64,000 bases of DNA, taken from Membranipora membranacea. Lineage: Eukaryota > Bryozoa > Gymnolaemata > Cheilostomatida > Membraniporidae. The DNA lies in NCBI GenBank assembly GCA_914767715.1, contig OU612074.1, positions 5,409,501-5,473,500 on the forward strand, written 5' to 3'. The translations under genes and the position numbers were made by a program. Under the pieces are notes generated by a model. The model saw only the letters and a list, made by a program, of their open reading frames with translations, did not search any database and was not told the DNA's origin. Positions 35,980-48,796 of this stretch are shown piece by piece (positions within the stretch are counted from its first letter, which is position 1; each line of letters begins with the position of its first letter).

Positions 35980-38902
35980 TTAGCATTAGCTTTGGCATTA
36001 GTAACATTGTATAGCCAAACTTAGCGTAGAAGCTGACGACAAAAGATGAACATGAATAGTTTTGCGGGAGATCTAAGAATTCCAGAATTTAAATCTTCTG
36101 TTTGTATCTTTGATCCTTAAAACTTCTTCTACTGATGGTATAAAGTTCCGACCAAGATATGTCCAGACACCATCTTTGACAGTGACAGCATACAGGCGTT
36201 ACCACCAATCCAATAACAATATATCTGCTGGTATTGTTACATAGATTAGGATCGCTTTTTTGGATATTTAGGACTTCGGAGCGATCACCATCATGACTGA
36301 GAATGTAAGTGAAAATGACCGAGCACTCTGTGCATGTGAGTGAGTAATAGGTCATACTCACAGCTAAACATTTGTTGTGCACTTATTTTAAAATATTATA
36401 TTAAGTATATCGGTAAGCCTCATGAGCACTCAGTAGGCTAAGTAGTTTCCCTTTACAGTGTGTCATCACTTAGTATCTGTTTGTGATTGAGTGAATTGAA
36501 TTTGGATGGTTGTACTACCAAAATAATGATACTTGATCTTTATATCTTCAATAATAAGTAGCACTGATAAATAGTTAAATACTCAATGTTGCATATGAGT
36601 ACCAAGCAAATACTGGCTCTCTAAGTGAGTAAAGAATTTAGAAAAAAACGCCTGGTTTGACTCAATTAAAGTACCCCACCTGGTCTTGCTTCCTACCCCC
36701 AAGGATTTTGATTTTGCCTAAAATTTTTCTACGGCCCTTGGTGTTGTCTGGTCCAAATTTTCCAAATGGAATCATTGTTTGAATCAAGCTTCCTTCACAC
36801 GAGTTAACAAGCCTGCATAAAGTAACGTCAGCAGTTTTGCCATGGGGAGAAAAGGTTAGGGGCAGCAAGACGATCAAGATCGATCGGGGAAACCACCTGT
36901 TTTTAAATATGCAGTGATATCCATTAGGTTTTCTGAAGTCTGAGGGCTACCTTTTCATTGACAGAGTGCTATTGAGTGAAAACCAAAGTCAGTACTTGCG
37001 TACAAGGCCCTAAGCGGCAATAAAGCATATGCCTTGTGGTCAGAACTTTGCTCACAATTTGCACATCATGTTGGAAACATTTTACTACTGTTGTATAAAA
37101 ATAAATGCCACTGGGCTCTATCAATATATTTTAACATCGTCCTGCAGGGCGGTATCATAGCATACGGCCACTACAGCCCGGTCTCACCCAAATGCTGCAT
37201 AATACCTGGCCTATTTCACTCATTCTTAATATTATGTAAGTGAAAAACATAGAATGATGTGTGTATTGACAATTTTGTACCTATATGAATAGACAGACAA
37301 TCATCAACTCTATTCAACTCATAGGGATCGGAAGCTCAAGCCGGTGAATCATATCAGCTGATCTGTGATTTTCTCTTGTTCTAAATCAGCAAGAACTCCA
37401 AAGTGTTTCACCATAAAATTTAGCTGTGTCTGCTGAAGCTGAATTTAATTGATCTGCCTCAGATAAACACATGGATTTAAAGTGGAATATCTATGTCATG
37501 CTTAATTCAATCAACAAGCCCTTGATTGTATGATAAGATAGATCGTAACAACAAAATCCCTAAAAATACAATCAAGATTTAGCTGATTTCTATTCAGGAA
37601 TGACCTCACCTGTAATTTAAAACGATAGGACATTCTTTTTTTTTAAATTATGACTTGTTGAGATCGCTCAAGCCCCTCTAAGTAATTCGATCAAAATTGC
37701 AGTGTTGCCTATTTTATTCTTTCGGTAATCTCCTTGTGAACTTTCAGCCATACAATTTACATTTTATTGCACTCAATTGCTCTCTAGGCTTACAGTGCCC
37801 CCCCCCCCCCCCGCCACAAAAACCTTCCAGCTGGTTTTACTTGGCGCTTCAATCCCTCAGGATAGTAGCAGGAATGTCAGGGTCACAAATTGAAAGCTAG
37901 CAAAAGCCCCCTCTTATCGTGATAAAACAATGGTTTGCAATGAATTATTTTGCAAATCAATTGAAACTAAATAATTGAAAATTGCTTTATCAGACTGCTG
38001 CAGTGGTTTGACTGTTGGATTGATGCTGGACTTCTTATCAGCTTGATTAAGTTCAGATGTTTGTCAATTCACGTGGGGGCAACTCCGAATTCAATTTGTA
38101 TTAATCTTGTGTAGACAATACATCGTAAAATCGTAGTGAATAGGAACAGTAATTTGATAATGGCCTTTAAATTTTCAGCTGATTTATAATTGTTGTCATC
38201 ATTTGTAGACTATAACTGTTATTAGGAATTTAAAATCCCCTGCAACAGAAAAATGATAGTACATATTAAATAGCGTTGTCAAATAATTTTAATCTGAAAA
38301 TTCTGCTGCTACACCTTATTTAAACATGAGATAGAAAGCGATGTCAATGTTTGTTTGCTTTGGTTATTTGATCGCGGATGTAGAGTTTATTTTCTCTGAG
38401 ACCGCTGAAATGTTTTTGACCGTGAAACAACAAGTATGAAAAATTTAATCATGATTTCCAATTTATTGTGGAATGTCAATGCTCTCTAAAATGTGTTTGA
38501 AAAATAGGAAGCTCATCAAACTGCAGATAAGATATCTATACCAGGTTATAAAACAATGCAGAATAAGAGTCTATATCCTATGAAAAACATTTTAAGGAAA
38601 TTGCTTCCAGAAAAATATTTCCTTATGAAGGCGGTTGGCGTTTTAGAAGCTGAATACTTGATACTATTCTTATCATGAAAATTTCATCTACCATATTCAG
38701 AAAAAAGATGTTAGCGATGTTTAGAATGCATAATAAATGCGTAATACAAATTGACACTCACATTAATTATTAACTTTTATGTGTGATTACAATTTATTTT
38801 CAGTTATTCATGTAAATGTTATTATGACATCTTTTATTACTTGTGACATATTGATTATATTCTTCTAACAAATCCATATCAATCTGCTTTGTGAGATGAA
38901 AC

Positions 38903-38908
38903 TATAAA
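38903..38908 (+). promoter_or_regulatory. TATA-like box, copy E
   Basis: TATAAA 65 bp before the ATG, same context as copy D. Confidence 0.5.
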
Positions 38909-38967
38909 CAACGAAAGAGAAAAGGGCACTGCATCAAACTGCATCAAACTGCACTGCCGTCAGAAGT

Positions 38968-40370
38968 ATGAGGTTTTTTTTGTGGGTTTTGTGTTTGCAT
39001 TTCATTGAGAGGGTACTTACCAAGTCAGAGCTTACTTTTGATGCTGTCACTATTGATGAACCAGATTTGTCTGTTACAACAATTCTTCAGATGAGGTCTG
39101 CAGCCCAGTGTGGGATAGAATGTCTGAATAAAGCTAAAGAATGCATAGCATTCACATACAATGCATCCGCAGTTGAAAGCTGTCACCTTTATGGAAGCAT
39201 ATCGTTGCTAGATACAATCGGGACTGAAGTGTTCGCCATTTCCATGCCTGTGTCTCTGACACAGAAAAAGGAATTAGGTTAGTTGTTATCTTTTGAAGCC
39301 AGACATATATTCATTTATATAGGTTTAATTGAACTTTATAACAATTTAACATTTATCTTCTTTTACTAATATTGCGATGCAATGAATCTCATTTACTTAG
39401 GGGTTTGATGTATTATCTTTGCCATATTTCTGCACCATACCATCTGTCCATGTTTCATTGATGTCATCCTGGTTTGGGTTTTCACTTCTAATTGTACTTC
39501 CCTTTTTGATAAACTATTTCATTTAGATACTTCCTTGGCCCAAGACCCAATGAATTAAAGCATAAAGTACCATCAAAATGTCATCAAAAATAAAAGAAGC
39601 TCCTACTGTACTAAGGAATGTTCACAATGCATCAGCTTCATCCACCTGTCTAATTTATAGAACCTGGCACTACTGTCAAAATGTCCAGCTTGTATAGTCC
39701 TACTAAAAATGGGCTCAATGCTATTGATGGAGTTTACGATGATGAAAACAGCATTGCCCACACAAACTTAGAGTCATCACCCTGGATACAGATTCACCTT
39801 ACCAGAGATGAGAGCATAATAGGGGCTAAGATATGGAACAGATGCGGAACTTTTCCAGGTGAGAGAAATGGACGGGTAGACGTTTGCAAATATGTCTATT
39901 TCCATGAATGCACTACGATGTGGACGAGATTCTCTAAGTTCTGCTTGTATTTCGATTTAGTAAAGCTAATGGTTTCACTAGTGTCCTTTCAAAAGGCTGC
40001 CATGGTTCTATAAATTAGACTGAGACATTCAATATGATACCAAATATGGGGAGGTGCGACTATAGCTTTAAAATTTGAACTAGGCTATCTGAAGGATTGA
40101 TTTTGTGATTAGATATACTGATATGCTATTAATATACTTTCAGGTATTTGTGACAGACTGAGGAATATTCTTATCAGTGTATCAGTTGATGATCAGGATG
40201 AAGGATTTGGTGTCCGAGGTACTAAATCAGCTTGCTCATACTCACCTGGAACTCAGCTTGCTATAAGAACGCATAGGTGTTACACTGCCATGATTGGTTG
40301 CTTTATGAGAGTCACAATGGTAGAAGGGAACAAAAATCTCAATATTTATGAGCTTGAAATACATGTATGA
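38968..40370 (+). CDS. Copy E: secreted PAN/apple + F-type-lectin-like protein, 244 aa
   Basis: Exons 38968-39277, 39661-39858 and 40144-40370 (phase 1/1) total 735 nt with no disruption. The PAN-like part is almost the same as in copy D. The loop after NRC differs (RCGTFPG against RCKIAQ in D), so the F-lectin RxD is absent. The second half of exon 3 (40233-40331) resembles copies C and A much more than its tandem sister D, suggesting gene conversion. A protein secreted by the classical route is likely; ligand unknown. Confidence 0.9.
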
Positions 40371-40654
40371 TGTGTTGTCATGTAATCTGGTGCTCGGAGT
40401 GTGTAATGTGTAAAGTGAGATTTCTAATGAGTTACGTAAAATGTTTTATACGTAATACACTAGGGTTGCCTCCTCTTCATCTTTATATGTTAAAGATCGC
40501 TAAGGAAGAGATGACGTTAGTTCATGTTTTGGGCACATTGTTATTTCTTTCTGCAATTAAATTGAGATTATCATACAGCTATATTGGTGACCAGAAAGTT
40601 TTGCAGCTTCAGAAAGTACTTGACTACCAATGTGATTATTCATAGAGTGAATAG

Positions 40655-40660
40655 AATAAA
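40655..40660 (+). terminator. Poly(A) signal, copy E
   Basis: AATAAA at the position equivalent to 32668 in copy D. Confidence 0.45.
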
Positions 40661-41821
40661 TATTATTGTGTCAAGTTTCGTTTTGAGCAAGCATTAAACT
40701 GCCCTTTTATAAAGATGGAGTCTTAATGATTATTTTTATATGATGTGTCTGTGTGCTACCTCTTTTATTGGATACACACATACATACAGCTCCTACGACC
40801 AATAATGATAATAATTCATAGATATTACATCTGTGTTCCAAGTCTACCAGGGCATTGTCAATGAGCGACTAGCAGGCATATGTTCATTAACATTGGTGAT
40901 TGGGTGAGGAAAATGTCAGAAGTTAGCTTAAAATAGAGCAATGATGGTTGTAAGGAACTGTATTGAAAAGTGTCAGATATAACAGTTAATAATTGCTTTC
41001 TGCATGAACTCCCTTGAGCCAAACTTTCATTTCCCTTCCTTCACAATACTGGATATTGAAATCAAAGCCATAATTGCAGGATGTATTTCCTATTATCTGA
41101 AGCTAGTAACAATAACGGCGGAACTGATGGAAATCAGTTTATAATTAATGCTTGATTTAATTGCTCGATTTAATCGCAGTGATATTTTGCATGTAAAATA
41201 TTATGTTGTTTGCTCCGAGCTATTTTAGCAGCGATGGCATGGTGGTGCCAGGGTACTTTCTGAAGGTTATTTTTACTCTGATCTTTTGCTTTTCTGGCAA
41301 AGGATGTCTCTAGAATGCCCATTTCAAGGGCCCAGCTGTTTATGATAATTCTAAATTGGTCGGATCATCGAACTGGAGCATACCATGATGTTCTGGCTGC
41401 CACTATGATGGCCCAAGCTGTACCAGGGGATGGAGGTGGTATCTCATTAACATTGATAATGAGTGTACATAGCCTCGTTTTCATATAGTACATAAAAGAT
41501 CTAGTTTTCGCAAACACCAGTTGTTATTCGAAGCTCCTATGATTGAGAGACATCTGGTTTGCGAAGAAAGGTGCACTAAGCCAGCAGTGAATAGATGTGT
41601 GGTTACCACATCACAGAAGACACTGTCCTTGGAGTGTCTTGCAAACAGCTACCATTGTCGAAGTCAGAAGAATTATCAAAATCATACTTTGGCATCTTGA
41701 TGATACTCTCTCTCATGCAGTGATGGCTGAACAAACCAAATATTGGCAATGTGTATTATTGCTGCTTTTGTATTGAGTTTGGACCACAAATTTTGCTACA
41801 TCTCAACAAAGTCATGCTTAA

Positions 41822-44800
41822 AGTGCAACTACACAGAGAAAAACAACTTTTGCTCATAAAATAGATTGTATTGAAGCTCACCGGTCTAAATCTCAGCTGA
41901 ATTGTGAAATAATGTGAAAATAAAGAAAAATAAAAATGAAGTCTTTTTGGAAAAAAATATTTGGTGTATTAATTGCATAAATATTATGGCGTCCCTTCTT
42001 GATTCTGGCCAGAAAGCAGAAGAAGAAGAAGGCTCAGCCAATGAATGGAGTGGACTAGTATTCTGGATTTCCATAGACATATGTCATAGACATTATTTGT
42101 CTATGTGGATTTCCCATAAACACATTTATCTTAGGCAGGCTGTGTTGTGTGGGTGGATGGGTGTACCCCCCATCCACACATGACAGACTTTCCAGGCTAG
42201 AGCACATTTTTCAGTTCTGATTCATTCAGTAATGTTAGTAGTCAGAGAACTTCTTCACTATTACAAATTCAGACAAACTCAGAGACAGAATGGTTCAGTG
42301 CATTTTTGCTAGTTTCAACAACAGGACAAGGAATTTCTCTGGGAGTTTCTTTAGGCTTCCCAAAGCTCTAGCTTCTGCTCACTAGACAGACAATGAAACG
42401 TGCTTTCCGCAACAATAGAGCAGCTAAATAATATTTGCATCTACTACCTACCACCACACCACACTAGTTGCCATGGACAGATTGCAGTGGGTGAAGAACA
42501 GCAACTACTTCCTACTACAGAAACAAGTATTACCAGCTCAGGGAGTAAGTAAGTGTAATGAATCAAACATTTGGAATGTATAATGATAAATAATAGTGAA
42601 CATACTAAATATGAAAGTTGCGATTCTCTCCGGCTGTTTTTGATTTATTTGTTTGTTTGTGTGGTGACCCAAGGGTTACTCCCAACCAATGCATGTCCTG
42701 ACAACATCATATAGTTATACTTGTACAGTGAAGAGGCTAATGCTGCTGAATCAATCCATGAATTAGTTAGACTCCTTCTGACTCCTTGATTAGTAGACTG
42801 AGCATTTTTACTTATTCGTGACTTCATTGAGCTGCTGATCTATTATCTGTCTGACAAGGCAATGAACTCCCTCTCCCTGGGGATTAGGTGCAGGGTCTGT
42901 TGAGACTTAAAGTATCAGACAACCAAAGAAGTTATATTTTGATATTTGATGCGTAATGATGCACTCATTCTTAATTTGCATGTTATAGAAAAGTATTAAA
43001 TTAGAAAATTTTAGGTATTTTAATTGCAAACTCTCTTCCACCATTTTGTTTCAGTAACAGGCATAATGTTAATACTCTCAAAATAAATATATTGCAGGAA
43101 AAATTTTATGTAGAAAAGTATTTGCTTCAAGAATTAAAGCAGTTATCTTTTGTTTGTTTTAATCTTAATACATAAACAGTCCTGTCAATTAAAAAAATCA
43201 TCAACAAAAACAATATTTTTGCCTTCAATAAAAAAATTACGCTTTTCTCTGAGATTACAAACAAAACATAGCTTCCCATATCAATTCGGTTTTCTGCAGC
43301 CATCGCGGTTTAGGGGCTGCCGACTGCCCTGTGGTGCAGAACCAGAGCTTATACCTCTGATTTTCATTGTTGAGTATGTTGCCTATCTGTGAAGGCAAAT
43401 TGCAAGTGTATTCATATCTGGTGATGCCGGTGTTGTGTGCTACTTTAATTACTACTAGGTTCGTGTTTCAATTTCTCAAGATATTCGTCTTGTGTCTTTT
43501 ACAAATTGCATTGTCAGCATATTCCCTTTTTTTTGTTCCTCAAACACCGTTGATAAATTTGCTATAAAAGGATACTATTCTTGGTCCAATATGCAACAAT
43601 AATAATTTGTTTTGATTTGATAAGCCCGGTCCTGTTACTCTGCATGTCTGTTGCTCCATACTACACCCCTGGTGAGATACAAATGGGTATATCTATTCAT
43701 CATGTATGGTTATTTTTTGTAGATGATGATACAACTGGTTCTCGCCAACATATTAACAGCCTGAAACCAGTCAACACTAAGTTCAGACGCAATTCTAGCA
43801 AATAATGAATTTAATTTACTTAAAGTATGACAATACGCTCTGCGACAGTGTTCCATCTGATGTGAAGTCGCAATAACCGCCCCTTGACCTGCATGATCTG
43901 TGGACATATTCCAGCCGTTATACAAACTTTAGAATGAGACACTCGATGCTGATGATAGATATCGCTTGCCGAGAATGGATATCTACACCTTCACTAAATA
44001 TAGGAAGATTATTTAAACCAACTGCATTGCTCATATTATTCCGGAGTAACGCCTATACTGCTCCCTGAAACGTCACTATACATCAAGTATTTATCAGACA
44101 TATATATGCTACAGAAAATAATATTATCATTGTAAATCATCAGAACTGGGTACTGGTCCGCCAGCATAACCTGAAGTTATAGTGTGTGCATACAATTTTA
44201 CAGTGCCGCAGCTATCACGTTTTTAGCTTGGACTCTACTCTTTGTAAGCAGCAAGGCCGAAATTCGGCTTATCCTCAAACCCTATTACTTTGATCTCTTT
44301 TGAGTGTATACCACACTGCAATATTATGAACTTCTGAAAACATTAGGTTTTCCGTTACCTCATTGTCTCCATCTTTACCGTGATATTGTTTAGTGATAGC
44401 TAACATTCAGCTAGCCAAAATAAACTAAAGCTAACATTCACTCGTATAGGATACAAATGTATATATATGTGTTCAGGCTGGATAGCGATAAGAATGAATC
44501 GAAATATAGTTAAACCAAGTTGTTGCAACTACATATAGAATTAACACTGTGTGAATTGCTGCCATTTATGCGATGACTTTGCTTGCCATATCACTGATCA
44601 TGGATGTTTCCCAAAGCTACAACCATGTCACCACTAACTGGGCTGTTGACAAGGCATGTTGCACCAGGCATCAGGCATCATTGCATTCCTAAAGAAAATT
44701 CTGTTCAGATAGAACCACTTAATGATTTATGTGATACTGATCTACACTTGATAGAAAGTTGGTGTAGGAATAATAGGATGTTGATAAACATAAAAAAATC

Positions 44801-45870
44801 TCACTATATGCTTGTACAACCCTCTCATAGAGCCACATCTCTAGATTTAGATCTAAAAATTAACCATAAAAAACTAAACCGAAATGCCAATACCAAACTC
44901 CTTGGTTTTACTTTGAATGACTCATTGACATGGGACGATCATGTAGACCAGATTTGCATCAAAATAAACAAAAGTTTGACATTATTCCAGAAATGCAGGG
45001 CATTCCTAGATAGTGAATCATCTCGTAACTTTTATTTCCGGTATGTCTTTTGTCATATGATATATGGCATCCGCATATATGGCAACCTATCACCACAATA
45101 TATTCTTGAAAGAATATACTTGCTCCAAAAGAGGGCTTTCCGCCTAATAGCAAATGTCAGCCACATACCATATCATCTAATACATACAAGAGATTTACAT
45201 ACATCTCTTGGTCTGATTCCTTTTCCTCTCCTTGCTGGTCATTTCACCTGTATTTTTGGTTTCCAAATTTTGCATTTGATTGCACCTGACTTTCTTTTGG
45301 AAGGCTTTATTCCAGCTAGCTCTAAAACCTTTTTTAGAGACAGATACCTATTACATTATCACACTGATCAATTAGGACAAAAAATCACTACAACTTTTAA
45401 CTCTTTACCAATTCAGATACGCTCAGCAACCAAACTCACTCATTTTAAACAACAACTATCAAAGCACTTTATATCCTATTAATTCTTGTTACTTGAGTAT
45501 TTTTTCTCTCCGCTTAAGTTTTTTCTTTTGTGTTCTGTCACTGCATGAAAAACATTCCTAAAGATGATGTAGAATGACAATAAAAGTATATAATAACCAC
45601 TGAAGCGTAACAGTGAGTCATGTTGACTTCATTTATTTCCTCCATTATGTTATACATGGAGGAACATTGGACTTGTGCTAGAAACATCCTTTTTGTTTCA
45701 ACCTGATTCGGGCACTAATAATCAATGGGTTTGGTTGATATTTTCAGATCAGCTTTAGGAAGGATTGTTGTTATACAATATGTTTCTATATAATTACTGA
45801 GGGCATTTGGAATAGGTGTTTCACCAGTTGCAAAAACCATAAGAAACTACTCTGAGTGTGTAGTAGCACT
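41822..45870. mobile_element. 4.05-kb DNA transposon with TTAA target duplication
   Basis: Ends are inverted repeats: AGTGCAACTACACA on the left and AGTGCTACTACACA on the right read on the minus strand (13 of 14). TTAA flanks both sides (41818-41821 and 45871-45874). The paralogous site in unit 1 (33840-33843) has one TTAA and no insert. TTAA points to piggyBac or Kolobok. No transposase ORF is visible; a LINE fragment lies inside. Apart from that fragment the interior (41836-44690) has no supported gene; one hairpin lies at about 42135-42180. Confidence 0.85.
44690..45585 (+). pseudogene. 5'-truncated LINE: C-terminal reverse transcriptase part
   Basis: An open frame to 45482 matches the part of the 22716-25460 ORF2 that follows the catalytic AYADD motif: WCRNNRMLINIKKSHYML, LLGFTLNDSLTWDDHV, CHMIYGIRIYGNL and LLQKRAFRLIANV. 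The catalytic domain is missing. A CAATAAAAGTATATAATA tail at about 45573-45590 resembles the 3' end of the full LINE. The fragment is long and undisrupted, but it cannot encode an active enzyme. Confidence 0.85.
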
Positions 45871-45874
45871 TTAA

Positions 45875-46950
45875 GCCTCACGAAAACAAATAGTTACTTT
45901 TATAAACCGTTTGTTCAAAAATTACGGGTGGAATCATATGTTATTTTACAGCCATAGTGTAGGTGTCATAATGATACTAATTGTCCATTTTCGGATGGAT
46001 TGAGAGCAATGTAATGAGTGGAACAGGTGTTTTGCGTTTCACAGTACCTCAATAAGCTGTACGAAAATAACCCCACCCCAAATCAGTCTACAACTGCACA
46101 GCTACTCAGTAAATTTTTTGTGAACCCTGAGAAAGTCACAGCTACATTACTTAACACACTAACTACTGTAACCCTGCATATAAACCCATCCCTTAAGCCA
46201 CGCGAAAACAACCACCCCCCCCCCCCTCCCAGAGCAAAGACACAGCCCTTCACTTTGTATCCTAATGCCAATTCTACACACAGGCGAGGCGTTTTGAACA
46301 ACAATGCTAGATTAAACTTTGTTTTATGGAAGGCTTGAGTTCTATGGGTCCCTGAGACCTGAACCCAGGCTGATCAGAGTTACCTCGGTCAGCCTCTTCT
46401 CAAAGACAGGACAAGACAACGAAGTCATTTGCATCATCAACTGCCCACGTTTTGCCGTGTTTGTGTCAATTTTGTTTGTTGCCCAGTCCACTGTGCAGAT
46501 GTTATAAACTACCTATTCAAAGCAAGGAGTAACTGCTGTTCCTTGACGAAAGTGAATGCATAAACAAAAAGACTTAGTCATTGTGAGTATATGATAATCA
46601 GGCACAGTCTATCCCATGGATTAATGGTTAAGTCTAGTCAATGTGATAGAAATGACCAAATGCATTGGCAAAACTTCTTGTGGATTATAATCTGGTACAT
46701 AAATTACAGCTACCTATGTTCTAGTGTTTTAATTGGTGTGTACCTAATTATCAGCTCAGTGAATAATGCCATGTGGATGATAAGTGAGATATTTTATTCC
46801 GTTCTGAGGTTAGCAGCTGTACATCTGCTATAGTTATTTGGTATTTGTCATGAAAGAGTGAAAGTGATTATGTATCCTTATTGTTTCTTTCTCGATTACC
46901 TGGTTTGTAAACACAATACCATTTCTGAAATCGGCGCAGATTTTCTGCTG
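45875..46950. repeat. Module M2
   Basis: Second copy of M1, starting just after the TTAA element, with a C-rich run at 46215-46226. Confidence 0.7.
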
Positions 46951-48493
46951 AAGTTGTGGTATAACTGGTAAACTTGGAAAAGAGTGTGTGCTGTTTGCCC
47001 TAATAACTAGATCATCACAAAGTAAGGACACACGACACAGGTTTAGGGATAGGTCTGTTGTGCTTTGTATTCTTGGTACTAAATTCTGGAGATGTCTGTC
47101 AACATTATTAGGTTTGCTAGCTGGATAATCAGGAGAGTTGTTGCTACCGATGTCAGATTATACCAACAAAGTTATTTGCATCAAATAACTGCCTATGTCT
47201 AACCATGTTTTTGTCAATTTAGTTCATTGCCCAGCCTGCTCTACTGATGTTTTATACTGGCTACTAAAAGTGAAAGCGTAAACAAAAAGATTTAGTCAAG
47301 ATGAGTAGATCATAATCAGGCACAGCCTATTTCGTTGATTAATGCTTAACTCCTGCATTGACAAAAACTTGTTGTGGGTTATGAGCAGGTACATAAGTTA
47401 CAGCTACCAATGTGTTAATATTTAAATTGGTATTCGCGCAATTATCAGCTCAGCGAATAACATCAGGTAGATGATTAGTGAAAGATTGCTGCTACCTGCT
47501 TTACTTATTCAGTATATTTGGTATCAAAGGGTGAAACTTATACATAATCCTTATCCTTATTGTTTCTCCCTCAAATACCAGCTGTAATTAGTCCCAGATT
47601 TCCTTCCCTTAGCATTAGCTTTGGCATTAGTAACATTGTATAGCCAAACTTAGCGTAGAAGCTGACAACAAAAGATTAACATGAATAGTTATGCCGGAGA
47701 TCTAAGAATTCCAGAATTTAAATCTTCTGTTTGTATCTTTGATCCTTAAAACTTCTTCTAGTGATGGTATAAAGTTCCGACCAAGATATGTCCAGACACC
47801 ATCTTTGACAGTGACAGCATACAGGCGTTACCACCAATCCAATAACAATATATCTGCTGTTATTGTTACATAGATTAGGATCGCTTTTTTGGATATTTAG
47901 GACTTCGGAGCGATCACCATCATGACTGAGAATGTAAGTGAAAATGACCGAGCTCTCTGTGCATGTGAGTGAGTAAGAGCTCATACTCACAGCTAAATCT
48001 TTGTCGTGCACTTATTTTAAAATATTTACCAAGTATATCAGTTAGCTTCAAGATCACTCAGTAGGCTAAGTAGTTTCCCTTTACAATGTGAAAAATAGAA
48101 AGCTCATCAAACTGCAGATAAGATATCTATACCAGGTTATAAAACAATGCAGAATAAGAGTCTATATCCTATGAAAAAAATTTTAAGGAAATTGCAACCA
48201 GAAGAATTTTTCCTTATGAAGGCGGTTGGCTTTATAAAAGCTGAATACTTGATACTATTCTTATCATGGAAATTTCATCTACCATATTCAGAAAAAAGAT
48301 GTTAGCGATGTTTAAAATGCATAATAAATGCGTAATACAAATTGACACTCACATTAATCATTAACTTTTGTGTGCGATCACAATTTATTTTCAGTTATTC
48401 ATGTAAATGTTACTATGACATCTTTTATTACCTGTGACATATTGATTATATTCTTCTAACAAATCCATATCAATCTGCTTTGTGAGATGAAAC

Positions 48494-48499
48494 TATAAA
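48494..48499 (+). promoter_or_regulatory. TATA-like box, copy F
   Basis: TATAAA 65 bp before the ATG, same context as copies D and E; kept although the gene is truncated. Confidence 0.45.
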
Positions 48500-48558
48500 C
48501 AACGAAAGAGAAAAGGGCACTGCATCAAACTGCATCAAACTGCACTGTCGTCAGAAGC

Positions 48559-48796
48559 ATGAGGTTTTTTTTTTGTGTTTTGTGTTTGCATTTCATTGAG
48601 AGAGTACTTACCAAGTCAGAGCTTACTTTTGATGCTGTCACTATTGATGAACCAGATTTGTCTGTTACAACAATTCTTCAGATGAGGTCTGCAGCCCAGT
48701 GTGGGATGGAATGTCTGAATAAAGCTAAAGAATGCATAGCATTCACATACAATGCATCCGCAGTTGAAAGCTGTCACCTTTATGGAAGCATATCGT
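48559..48796 (+). pseudogene. Copy F: truncated PAN-module exon
   Basis: Identical in plan to exon 1 of copies D and E through CHLYGSIS, then it switches at about 48793 into module M sequence (matching 33920 and 45945). It reads on to a stop at 48855. The donor site, exons 2 and 3 and the lectin-like domain are missing. If expressed it would give a short protein with only the PAN module and a novel tail; I treat it as a pseudogene. Confidence 0.8.

Larger units (their letters stand above)
34931..46950. repeat. Tandem unit 2 (carries copy E and two transposon insertions)
   Basis: Same order as unit 1, lengthened by a 387-bp MITE (35593-35979) and a 4049-bp TTAA element (41822-45870). Without these the length is close to that of unit 1. 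Confidence 0.85.
46951..48796. repeat. Tandem unit 3, internally deleted and truncated (carries copy F)
   Basis: Matches unit 2 but lacks about 2.03 kb (equivalent of 36462-38495; junction near 48087-48091) and stops inside exon 1 of the gene. Confidence 0.8.

Noticed and set aside
36089-36382. Repeated minus-strand ORF of about 97 codons in the tandem units (also 47718-48011, shorter at 28204-28389)
   Set aside because: Present in all three units because of the duplication, but in unit 1 the frame is shortened and no domain or splice pattern supports it.
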